32,410 bases of DNA from Candidatus Equimonas faecalis (GCA_018066245.1 JAGHRT010000049.1:1-32410); one strand, 5' to 3'; shown: positions 9,428 to 15,766, numbered from the stretch's first letter. Notes: generated from the sequence alone by a model not told the origin. Numbers and translations: made by a program.

Positions 9428-9754
9428 GGGTCTGTATTCTGTTTCCAAATCAGACATCCTTGCTGCTGGGTAAGCATATTCTATGACTTCACCGGCGAAC
9501 TTCATTATGACGTGCCAAAGCCACATAAAAACAGTTGGGCCTACATCAATTGGTTGCAGACAGACAAGGTATTGATTCTGCCAAAGTTTAATGCGCCCGA
9601 GGATGAACAGGCCTTGCGACAGGTATCAGCCTTCGTGCCCGAATACAAAGGACGAATTGAGATGGTAGATGCCACCGACCTCATAAGGTATGAGGGCTGC
9701 CTGAATTGTGCAAGCTGGGAGATAAGCCCGTTTATGAACGGAGAAGTTTATTAA
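9428..9754 (+). pseudogene. C-terminal remnant of an agmatine deiminase-like (PPAD family) gene
   Basis: An open frame from 9428 to 9754 encodes a stretch resembling the C-terminal part of agmatine deiminase / peptidylarginine deiminase family proteins. Segments such as WAYINWLQTDKVLILPKF and EGCLNCASWEI correspond to the family's final strands and its catalytic-cysteine region (usually GGxxHCxSW). There is no ATG; the only candidate start is a GTG at 9512 inside the homologous part. About two thirds of a normal protein of about 350 residues is missing, and the preceding alkyltransferase gene ends directly at the break. It is therefore read as a decayed fragment. The family assignment is from motif memory and moderately certain. 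Confidence 0.6.
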
Positions 9755-9788
9755 CAGAAAGTTCAATACTGTAAAAATGTGAAGAGAA

Positions 9789-9820
9789 TTTGGTAGGACA
9801 ACAACTTTATATTAATTTTG
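9789..9820 (+). promoter_or_regulatory. Promoter of the uncharacterised gene at 9842
   Basis: -33 TTTG at 9789-9792, a 20-base spacer, and -7 TAATTTTG at 9813-9820. The nearest ATG is at 9842, giving a leader of about 15 bases. This supports 9842 over the in-frame TTG at 9818, which lies inside the -7 element. Confidence 0.8.
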
Positions 9821-9841
9821 CACACCAATTTATTATTAGCC

Positions 9842-10543
9842 ATGAACGAACTGAAAACAGCGCTGAATGCATTTCAGACCCAATGGGAGAAGTCAGAACG
9901 GAGTGAGGAAAAGCTTGGAGAATTGTTTGAATCTGAAATTGCGAAGGAAGTCCTTTGCCGAGGATGCTTCGAAATTGACGGCAAGGATTATGTAATAGAG
10001 CCCGATGCCATAGAACTGTACTTTCACGAGGAAGTGCCTGAAGGCATCAAGGACCACATTATGTATCACACCAACGAGCAAGTGCCCGATTATTTAAAGA
10101 AGAGAGGTGTACGGGAGTATCCCTATTTTGAAATGGGAACATTCAATCTGCATCCATCCGGTGTGGATGTTACTTTTGAGAAAGAAAAGACTGAGCGTCC
10201 TTATCGAGCATCGTTTCTCATTCGCGAATACACATATCATCGGAAGGGCGAAAGAGGCACTCGGGATAAGTGTCCCACTCATCTTTTTGATGATTTGTTC
10301 CCTTATGGCATTAGTGCAGAAACACTTGCCAAGATACATTGGGTAAAGAGAGAACGGATGATACCCGAGGACAAGGTAAAGACCGACTACCGAGTAAATG
10401 TGGCAGAGTATGTTTATAAAAATGGTAAATTTGAGAAAAAGCCTGCTGGCAACTCAAAAAAAGATATAACTAAAAACGGAAAGTACATACAGTGTAAGCG
10501 TAAATGGCAGTTTAAGATAGAACAAGAGAGTAAATACTTATAA
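9842..10543 (+). CDS. Uncharacterised Bacteroidetes-type protein
   Basis: This 233-residue protein is not assigned to a named family. It has no signal peptide or membrane segment. Recognisable pieces are an N-terminal helical region, a segment IEPDAIELYFHEE, a central MGTFNLHPSGVDVTFE block, RASFLIREYTYH, and a lysine-rich C-terminus. From memory, similar proteins with HxSGxDxTFE and RAS-LIR blocks are widespread single genes in Bacteroidetes accessory regions, but their role is unknown to me. It has a strong promoter of its own (9789-9820) and no co-directional partner close downstream. The ATG at 9842 is chosen because the earlier TTG would overlap the promoter. Confidence 0.75.
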   Translation: MNELKTALNAFQTQWEKSERSEEKLGELFESEIAKEVLCRGCFEIDGKDYVIEPDAIELYFHEEVPEGIKDHIMYHTNEQVPDYLKKRGVREYPYFEMGTFNLHPSGVDVTFEKEKTERPYRASFLIREYTYHRKGERGTRDKCPTHLFDDLFPYGISAETLAKIHWVKRERMIPEDKVKTDYRVNVAEYVYKNGKFEKKPAGNSKKDITKNGKYIQCKRKWQFKIEQESKYL

Positions 10544-10597
10544 CGATATTCCATCGTGCCGTTGTATCTTTGCACCCCCAAGCAAACATACAACGGC

Positions 10598-10897
10598 TTA
10601 TTCATTCCTTGCCCTTGCAATGACATACTTTCGTTCCCGACCTTCAACCTCGCAAAGAAGATGGAAATTGCCTTTGTTAACTTGCTCCACACGGACACTC
10701 CTGAACGACTTTACATCAAACTCCTTGGCCAAGTCCGATGCAGACACCAACGTCGGACAGATATTTAACAGGTGAAGGGCTATGCGCTCAAATACATAAC
10801 GTGGACTTTCCGCTGCGAGAAGTTCCCGCAGAATGGGGTGTATGATGGGGCGATTGGAGCCAAGGCGTGATGTAATAAAATGGCCACCCCAGAGCAC
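10598..10897 (-). CDS. Doubtful small ORF, unknown function
   Basis: This frame of up to 99 residues has a reasonable amino-acid mix, with blocks such as PRYVFERIALHLLNIC and FHLLCEVEGRERKYVIAR, and no long low-complexity runs. Its only start is a GTG that lies in the loop of a terminator-like hairpin (10882-10908), and it contains no other methionine codon. It may be the tail of a lost gene rather than a working one. No family is recognised. Confidence 0.3.
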   Translation of the reverse strand: MLWGGHFITSRLGSNRPIIHPILRELLAAESPRYVFERIALHLLNICPTLVSASDLAKEFDVKSFRSVRVEQVNKGNFHLLCEVEGRERKYVIARARNE

Positions 10898-10980
10898 CTG
10901 AGGTGGCCTGCATACAGCCCCACGCCGTTGGAGATGTAGATGAGTAAGGCATGTTTATACCTTACTCGGGTGCAAAATTA
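10882..10980 (-). ncRNA. Candidate small RNA or leader on the minus strand
   Basis: Read on the minus strand, a -7 element TAATTTTG (10980-10973) is followed by a perfect 8-bp hairpin (10967-10942, GAGTAAGG/CCTTACTC). After a spacer of about 33 bases comes a stem of 10 pairs with one mismatch (10908-10882, GGCCACC arms, 5-base loop) followed by ATTTTATTA. Promoter, 5' hairpin and terminator-like 3' end would give an RNA of about 85-95 bases. No -33 box is seen. It could instead be a leader of the doubtful ORF downstream. Confidence 0.4.
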
Positions 10981-11033
10981 GAGTTTTTTTGAGGGAAAAT
11001 GCACTTTTTGGGGAAAAAATTTTAGCTTATGCC

Positions 11034-11063
11034 TTGGATTGGCACTTTACCACCCTACTTTTG
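11034..11063 (+). promoter_or_regulatory. Promoter of the membrane peptide - HIRAN - EVE/HNH operon
   Basis: -33 TTG at 11034-11036, a 19-base spacer, and -7 TACTTTTG at 11056-11063. A leader of about 110 bases follows, containing GC-rich palindromic patches before the ATG at 11181. Confidence 0.75.
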
Positions 11064-11180
11064 CACTCGCAAAGTCGAAAACGACCGCGCCCCGGCCTTC
11101 GCGCAACTATACTGCGCGGGCCGACAAACCGCTCTTTGCTTCGGACGAAAAAGCACTCGCAAACAAACAAAAATCACATT

Positions 11181-11294
11181 ATGCTTGTACTCATCAACCT
11201 TCTTGCACTCGGCCTGATGGCTGCCACAATAGCCATCCCCGCTACTATCATCTTTAATATCTATCGCGCTACGCACGAGGATCACTTCTGCTAG
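11181..11294 (+). CDS. Membrane microprotein, 37 residues
   Basis: A short gene starting at the ATG at 11181, after a typical A-rich leader. Residues 2-27 form one hydrophobic helix (leucine/alanine/isoleucine-rich), followed by a short charged tail with RATHEDHFC. It therefore looks like a single-pass inner-membrane peptide. The frame is open further upstream to 10989, but that part includes the promoter. It is the first gene of a tight cluster: the HIRAN gene starts 20 bases after its stop and the EVE-HNH gene follows. It may be a small regulator or effector of that operon, or a type I toxin-like peptide; nothing in the sequence decides. Confidence 0.55.
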   Translation: MLVLINLLALGLMAATIAIPATIIFNIYRATHEDHFC

Positions 11295-11314
11295 CCCTTA
11301 ACGTTTGCACAACT

Positions 11315-11679
11315 ATGGCTACAAAGAAATTTGAAACCAAACGCGTACACTTCGCATCGTTCTTTATCGCAGGCTTCAAATATTATGAAGGCCCCTTCGT
11401 GATGGACAAGCTCAAACTGGGCGACACCCTCCTACTCTACCCCGAGCCTACTAACAAGCACGACACCAACGCCATCATCGTGGCTGGAAGGACAAAGAGA
11501 CGAAAGAAGAGCACAAGCTCGGCTATGTGCCGGCTTCCGGGGACTTATGCAACGAAGAACTCATCCCTTTCATCGAGATGGACCGCATGGACATCTTCGA
11601 ACTCCGCATCGTGGGAATCTATCCCGACGCACAGCTCAACCGCCGTGTGGAAGTTAATATCTATCTTACTCACAAATAA
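11315..11679 (+). pseudogene. HIRAN domain protein interrupted by a frameshift
   Basis: Residues 1-56 read as the N-terminal half of a HIRAN domain (FASFFIAGFKYYEGP, then LLLYPEPTNKHDTNAIIV). The frame then becomes nonsense. Reading in the -1 frame from about 11482 restores the rest of the domain, beginning GWKDKETKEEHKLGYVP and ending at a TAA at 11677-11679. Restored length is about 121 residues. The break is at GTGGCTGG, which would be repaired by one extra G. No slippery heptamer is visible, so programmed frameshifting is unlikely. HIRAN domains occur alone or fused to helicases and nucleases and are thought to bind damaged or 3' DNA ends. A sequencing error is possible. Confidence 0.75.
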
Positions 11680-11691
11680 ACAACGTACATT

Positions 11692-12429
11692 ATGAGAACG
11701 TATATCCTTATGTGGAACCCCGCCATTTCCTCGGTGAAAATGGACGAGTTTGAGAACTACATTATTGACCCTACCCAGGAACTCAACTGGAGCGTATGGG
11801 ATTACGAAGACCTTGATTTCGAAGACCGTTTCTTCCTTGTGCGTGTCGGCGAAGGTAATACCGGCATCGTCATGTCCGGCACCTTCGTTAGCCTCCCCTG
11901 GCAAGGCGAAGATTGGAGCGGAAAAGGACGCGAAGTGTTCTATGCTGATTTAGATGCCGAGAGCATCTTCCACCCCGACCGAGAGCCCATCATCACCACC
12001 GCACAACTCCAAGAGGCCATTCCCGACTTCGATTGGACCGATGGACATTCTGGGCGCGTGCTCACCGATGAACAGGCCCAAAAACTTGAGGCGCTCTATA
12101 TGGACTTCATCCTGCAGCGTTATGCTGCCTACGGAGAGGTAGATGATTTCTACGACATTGAGACCCCTAATGCCTACATCTCCTCTAATGCCCTCTACCC
12201 CAACGCCCACCTACAGGAATACCTGCATCGCACCCGGGGAGAGTCTTGCGAACTCTGTGGCTACAACTACCAGGAGAAGTTCGGAGCCGACAACCCACAC
12301 CACAATGATTATATTCTCATCGGCAACGCTCTAGACGGACTTTCGCTGAAAGACTTCCACTGCCTCTGCCGCAGCTGCCGCGAAATGGAACGAGACTCCG
12401 CCATCACGGAAAAGCTAAGGCACAGTTGA
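11692..12429 (+). CDS. EVE-like domain plus degenerate HNH-like zinc finger protein
   Basis: This 245-residue protein starts 12 bases after the restored HIRAN stop. Residues 1-140 resemble the EVE (PUA-like) family: an N-terminal YILMWNP, W33, an EDRFFLVRVG block (44-53), GIVMSG (58-63), and an SGRVLTDE segment near 120-127. EVE/PUA-like domains of this kind read modified bases in modification-dependent nucleases. Residues 180-235 carry C186-x2-C189, H203-H204 and C226-x2-C229, the layout of an HNH finger, but the last histidine normally found as CxxCH is an arginine here (R230). It may therefore be a catalytically weak or dead HNH, or a diverged one. EVE-HNH fusions are known type IV-like restriction enzymes. 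The operon (membrane peptide, HIRAN, this gene) suggests a DNA-surveillance or phage-restriction role, by inference. Confidence 0.7.
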   Translation: MRTYILMWNPAISSVKMDEFENYIIDPTQELNWSVWDYEDLDFEDRFFLVRVGEGNTGIVMSGTFVSLPWQGEDWSGKGREVFYADLDAESIFHPDREPIITTAQLQEAIPDFDWTDGHSGRVLTDEQAQKLEALYMDFILQRYAAYGEVDDFYDIETPNAYISSNALYPNAHLQEYLHRTRGESCELCGYNYQEKFGADNPHHNDYILIGNALDGLSLKDFHCLCRSCREMERDSAITEKLRHS

Positions 12430-12555
12430 AACCCATTGAATTGCTAAAAAAGAAGGTTATAAATTAGGTCTTTGTATATATTTTTGGTCTTTACGCAATT
12501 TTTTGGCACTTCTATGCGCACAGGTGAATCCTTTTTATTATATTTGCACGCAGAT

Positions 12556-12583
12556 AAGTAAGTGGAGGTTCCCCAACTTACTT
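12556..12583 (+). promoter_or_regulatory. 5' hairpin downstream of TATATTTG element
   Basis: AAGTAAGT (12556-12563) pairs with ACTTACTT (12576-12583), and a short T-run follows. It begins about 10 bases after the -7 element at 12539-12546, so it would form the 5' end of any transcript. The same AGTAAG/CTTACT stem follows the minus-strand promoter at 10973-10980. Confidence 0.45.
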
Positions 12584-12678
12584 TTGACAAAGACCGCTGA
12601 CATACATTTGCATCACGCAAATACCACATACAATGCCTCCGTAGATAGATGAAACCTAACAAATAAGAATCTCAATCC

Positions 12679-12711
12679 GTGCTCAACATCATCAGCTAAC
12701 ATTTCTATCCT
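12679..12711 (+). pseudogene. Relic of a WYL-regulator gene start
   Basis: The segment GTGCTCAACATCATCAGC followed by TAACAT matches the start of the intact WYL gene at 14496 (ATGCTCAACATTATCAGC followed by CGACAT). Translated it reads VLNIIS-stop-H against MLNIISRH. It looks like the decayed 5' end of a WYL paralogue, left upstream of the nuclease gene. The match is short, so chance is not fully excluded. Confidence 0.5.
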
Positions 12712-12814
12712 CAAAGCAGAAATAAACCACATAGACAATAACCTCTACTAAAGGTTTACGAAGTTTGAAATCCAAATAGTTGAAGTCCAATTGTAATAAA
12801 CCTAGAAGTAAGAA

Positions 12815-12875
12815 TAACTACTCTATACACTATGCAAAATTAGCATTACACTAATGATAACTAGTCTATACACTA
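12815..12875 (+). promoter_or_regulatory. Pair of 18-base direct repeats, possible operator
   Basis: TAACTACTCTATACACTA at 12815-12832 and TAACTAGTCTATACACTA at 12858-12875 differ at one base. Their starts are 43 bases apart, about four helical turns. The second copy ends 36 bases before the nuclease start codon. They would suit binding by a dimeric regulator such as the WYL protein encoded downstream; this is inference. Confidence 0.55.
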
Positions 12876-12911
12876 AAAAACAGTTTACTTAACAAGGACG
12901 GATAATCGAAT

Positions 12912-14483
12912 ATGTCACGGAAAGTAACAACAGGAACTTTTATACAACGTGCCAGAGAAATTCATGGCTCGAAGTATGACTATTCAAAAGTGGTCTACAT
13001 AAAAGCCACTTCTCCCGTTGTTATTATTTGCCCCGAACATGGTGAATTTCTACAAACGCCCAACAAGCATTTAATCGGAAGAGGATGTCGAAGGTGCGCA
13101 GACCCAAACTATGGACTGACGACTCAAGAATTTATCGCTAAATGCAAAGATATTCACGGAAATAAATATAATTATTCCAAAACTGTCTATAAAAATTACA
13201 AACAGGCCGTCCAGATTATTTGTCCTGAACATGGAGAGTTTGCAATTTGCGCTTGTCAACATCTCTATGGACATGGCTGTCAACGATGTGGAAAAAGTGG
13301 GCGTTACACTACCGCAGAGTTCATTGTGAAACATAAAAGTATTCATGGAGACAAATACGATTATAGCAAGACAAACCTTGACAATCGCAAAGATGGTCTG
13401 ATTTGCGTTATATGTCCACAGCATGGTGAATACTACAAAAATACAACTTCACATTTTCACGAAGGATGTCCCAAATGTACTTCTCCACATCTCGGATTAA
13501 CTCAAGAGCAATTTCTAGAGATTGTTAAAAACGTTCATGGTGAAAAATACACTTACGAAAATACCTTATACAAAGGCATTTACGAAAAGATACATGTAAC
13601 TTGCAGGAGACATGGAGACATCATCGTTACACCAAACAACTTTATGCGAGGGCACGGCTGTAAGAAGTGCGCTGTTGAAGAACAGGCGAACCTTCGAAAA
13701 AAAAGAGCTGCATCAGATTTTGAATCAAAGGCCAGAGAAGTTCATGGCGAGAAGTATGATTACAGTAAGGTTAACTATCAGTCGGCAAGAACGCCAGTCT
13801 GTATAACCTGCCCTGAACACGGAGATTTTTATCAAGATCCCAACCACCATCTTTCCGGTTGTGGCTGTCCGAAATGCACACAAAGAAGCTGGGCTTATAC
13901 TACTGCCGAATTCATAAAACTCGCAAAAGACGAACACGGAGATAGATACGACTATTCAGAAACACAATATATTAACAACCATACAAATGTAAAGGTCATC
14001 TGCAAAGAGCACGGATCTTTTGAAATAAGTCCTTCATACCACATGAATGGAGGCAATTGCCCTGTGTGTACGGCCCTGAAAATTGAAAGTCGGCAAGAAT
14101 CTGAAATGCGGCATTTTTTGGAAAGACATTCTATACAATATGAAAGAGAAAAACAGTTTCCTTGGTTACGTCGTGGACGTGTAATGCCCCTTGATTTCTA
14201 TCTACCAGAATATAACATTGCAATAGAATGTCAAGGACTTCAACACTTTAAAAGTCATGTTTTTTTTGGAGGAACTAATGGTCTTAAAGATATTCAAGAT
14301 AGAGACAACCTCAAACGCAACCTTTGCAAAGAAAACGATGTTACTTTACTATATTATTCTGACCTTAAAATATCATATCCCTATGAGGTTTATGAAAACT
14401 TTGAAAGCTTATTAAAAAGAATACAGGGAACAAGTTCAACAATAAGAATAGCTCAACAGCTCTCTTTTGATTTTGAAAGTTAA
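12912..14483 (+). CDS. Six-module zinc-ribbon-like repeat protein with C-terminal Vsr/DUF559-like nuclease
   Basis: This 523-residue protein has six tandem modules of about 58 residues: 8-65, 70-128, 133-192, 196-255, 267-324 and 330-388. Each has a [I/V/E]HG-x-[K/R]Y-x-Y element and an ordered C-x2-H then C-x2-C set: C40/H43/C59/C62, C104/H107/C123/C126, C168/H171/C186/C189, C231/H234/C250/C253, C300/H303/C319/C322, C364/H367/C383/C386. This matches the DUF723-type repeat. Residues 396-505 form a PD-(D/E)XK-type domain with E398, LDFYLPEYNIAIECQG (D428, E439, Q441) and H445, as in very-short-patch-repair/DUF559 nucleases. The repeats should each bind zinc and probably DNA. It is AT-rich compared with the core. 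The WYL gene starts 12 bases downstream. Defence, homing or self-transfer are all possible; the role is unproved. Confidence 0.85.
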   Translation: MSRKVTTGTFIQRAREIHGSKYDYSKVVYIKATSPVVIICPEHGEFLQTPNKHLIGRGCRRCADPNYGLTTQEFIAKCKDIHGNKYNYSKTVYKNYKQAVQIICPEHGEFAICACQHLYGHGCQRCGKSGRYTTAEFIVKHKSIHGDKYDYSKTNLDNRKDGLICVICPQHGEYYKNTTSHFHEGCPKCTSPHLGLTQEQFLEIVKNVHGEKYTYENTLYKGIYEKIHVTCRRHGDIIVTPNNFMRGHGCKKCAVEEQANLRKKRAASDFESKAREVHGEKYDYSKVNYQSARTPVCITCPEHGDFYQDPNHHLSGCGCPKCTQRSWAYTTAEFIKLAKDEHGDRYDYSETQYINNHTNVKVICKEHGSFEISPSYHMNGGNCPVCTALKIESRQESEMRHFLERHSIQYEREKQFPWLRRGRVMPLDFYLPEYNIAIECQGLQHFKSHVFFGGTNGLKDIQDRDNLKRNLCKENDVTLLYYSDLKISYPYEVYENFESLLKRIQGTSSTIRIAQQLSFDFES

Positions 14484-14495
14484 GCCGCATTTAAT

Positions 14496-15395
14496 ATGCT
14501 CAACATTATCAGCCGACATATCTGGCTCATCGACCTCATAGCCAACCGGCAAGGAATCACCTTCCCCGAAATTAACGAGGAATGGCAACGCAGCTCCGTG
14601 AATCCCACTGGAGATTCGCTGCCGGTACGCACTTTCTGCAACTGGAAGAAGGACATCCTCGACGAGTTCGGCATTAAACTTCTGTGCAACCGCCGCACAA
14701 ACGGCTATTCCATTGACCGCATTGACGACATCAAAGACGGCAGCATTCGCGAATGGATGCTGAATGCCTTCACCGTCAGCAACCTCCTGAGCGAGCGCGA
14801 TGCTCTGGAGGGTCGCATCCTGTTGGAGAACGTACCGAGTGGTCAGGTGTGCCTGAAGCATTTCGTGGCTGCCATGAAGGGTAACAGGCGCGTGCGCTTC
14901 CAGTATAGCAAGTTCGTCTCTGGCGACACGCAGGAGGTCATTCTTGAACCATACTGCGTGAAGCTCTATGAACGGCGCTGGTATGTGGTGGGACGCAATG
15001 TGGAAAAGGATTCTCTCCGAACCTACGCCCTTGATCGCATGTCAGGGGTTGATATGCTGGACGACAGTTACAAAGTGCCAAAATCCTTTAATGCGGAGGA
15101 ATACTACGCCGACACCTTCGGCGTCATACACGATGATAGTATCAAACCCGAACTTATTCGCCTGCGTGTCAAAAAGGCCCAACGCGACTATTTCCGCACT
15201 CTCCCACTCCACCCCTCACAAAAAGAAGTGCTCACAGAAGACGAATACTCTGAGTTCACGGTTTTCCTTCGCCCGACCTTCGACTTCATCCAGCAAGTGC
15301 TCGCCCAACGTGAGTTTACACAAGTTCTAGAGCCGCTGGAATTACGAGAGAAGATTAAGTATATTCTAAATGATATGCTCAAACTGTACACATAA
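14496..15395 (+). CDS. WYL domain transcriptional regulator
   Basis: This 299-residue protein has an N-terminal winged-helix-like region (about 1-75), a WYL domain (about 130-190) with RRVRFQYSKF, EPYCVKLYERRWYVVGRN (W162-Y163-V164 in place of WYL) and RTYALDRM, and a C-terminal extension (about 215-299). WYL proteins are ligand-sensing regulators, often repressors of defence systems, that bind nucleotides or nucleic acids. It begins 12 bases after the nuclease gene and is probably co-transcribed, so it may control that gene through the direct repeats at 12815-12875. Its base composition is closer to the core genes than that of the nuclease. A decayed copy of its first codons lies at 12679. 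A bidirectional terminator follows at 15455-15482. Confidence 0.88.
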   Translation: MLNIISRHIWLIDLIANRQGITFPEINEEWQRSSVNPTGDSLPVRTFCNWKKDILDEFGIKLLCNRRTNGYSIDRIDDIKDGSIREWMLNAFTVSNLLSERDALEGRILLENVPSGQVCLKHFVAAMKGNRRVRFQYSKFVSGDTQEVILEPYCVKLYERRWYVVGRNVEKDSLRTYALDRMSGVDMLDDSYKVPKSFNAEEYYADTFGVIHDDSIKPELIRLRVKKAQRDYFRTLPLHPSQKEVLTEDEYSEFTVFLRPTFDFIQQVLAQREFTQVLEPLELREKIKYILNDMLKLYT

Positions 15396-15454
15396 CTACA
15401 TTTCCTCTGAACCCAAATTCAACTCTTTTTTAACGGGTTACTACAAAAACAAAA

Positions 15455-15482
15455 AAATCTCCAGAGTTGTCTCTGGAGATTT
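15455..15482. terminator. Bidirectional terminator
   Basis: AAATCTCCAGAG (15455-15466) pairs perfectly with CTCTGGAGATTT (15471-15482) around a TTGT loop. A-run on the left and T-run on the right let it work for the WYL gene (plus) and for the two tRNA genes (minus). Confidence 0.85.
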
Positions 15483-15489
15483 TAAGTTG

Positions 15490-15561
15490 TAGCGCCTACG
15501 GGACTCGAACCCGTGTACCCGGCGTGAGAGGCCGGTATCCTAACCACTAGATGAAAGCGCC
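15490..15561 (-). tRNA. tRNA-Glu (anticodon CTC)
   Basis: On the minus strand 72 bases fold as a cloverleaf. The acceptor arms GGCGCTT and AGGCGCT pair with G-U ends; the anticodon stem CCGGC/GCCGG encloses the loop CTCTCAC with anticodon CTC; and the T-arm holds GGGTTCGAGTCCC. CCA is not encoded. It is followed on the minus strand by the terminator at 15455-15482. Confidence 0.92.
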
Positions 15562-15569
15562 GTGGAGAG

Positions 15570-15657
15570 CGGAAGGAGGGGGATTCGAACCCCCGGTACC
15601 CTAATCGAGTACGTCAGTTTAGCAAACTGGTGGTTTCAGCCACTCACCCATCCTTCC
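15570..15657 (-). tRNA. tRNA-Ser (anticodon GCT)
   Basis: On the minus strand 88 bases fold with acceptor GGAAGGA/TCCTTCC, an anticodon loop containing GCT between CAGTT and AACTG, and a long variable arm typical of serine tRNAs. CCA is not encoded. It lies 8 bases upstream of tRNA-Glu on the same strand, so the two are probably co-transcribed. Confidence 0.92.
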
Positions 15658-15766
15658 TTCTCGCTAGGAGGACGTTTGTTTCCCAAACGCAAGTGCAAAA
15701 GTACGACTTTTTCGCAAACTTCCAAAACTTTTCAGGCTTTTTCTTCACTATTAGGTGCATTTTTTG

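Larger units (their letters stand above)
10544..11033. other. Long gap with a possible small minus-strand RNA and no certain gene
   Basis: No firm gene lies here. A -7 like TATCTTTG occurs on the plus strand at 10565-10572 without a clear -33 or a good downstream frame. The minus strand has one open frame (10598-10897) and a hairpin-bounded possible transcript (10882-10980), both listed separately. The rest is AT-rich with no repeats seen. Confidence 0.5.
12430..12911. other. AT-rich intergenic region with promoter, hairpins, WYL-gene relic and direct repeats
   Basis: No intact gene is seen in these 482 bases. It contains a -7 element TATATTTG at 12539-12546, a hairpin at 12556-12583, a small hairpin ATTTGC/GCAAAT near 12605-12622, a relic of a WYL gene start at 12679-12711 and two 18-base direct repeats at 12815-12875. 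Base composition is much more AT-rich than the core genes. Confidence 0.6.

Noticed and set aside
10556-10768. Plus-strand frame of 70 residues starting at GTG
   Set aside because: Overlaps the -7 box it would need, composition is unconvincing and no homologue is recognised.
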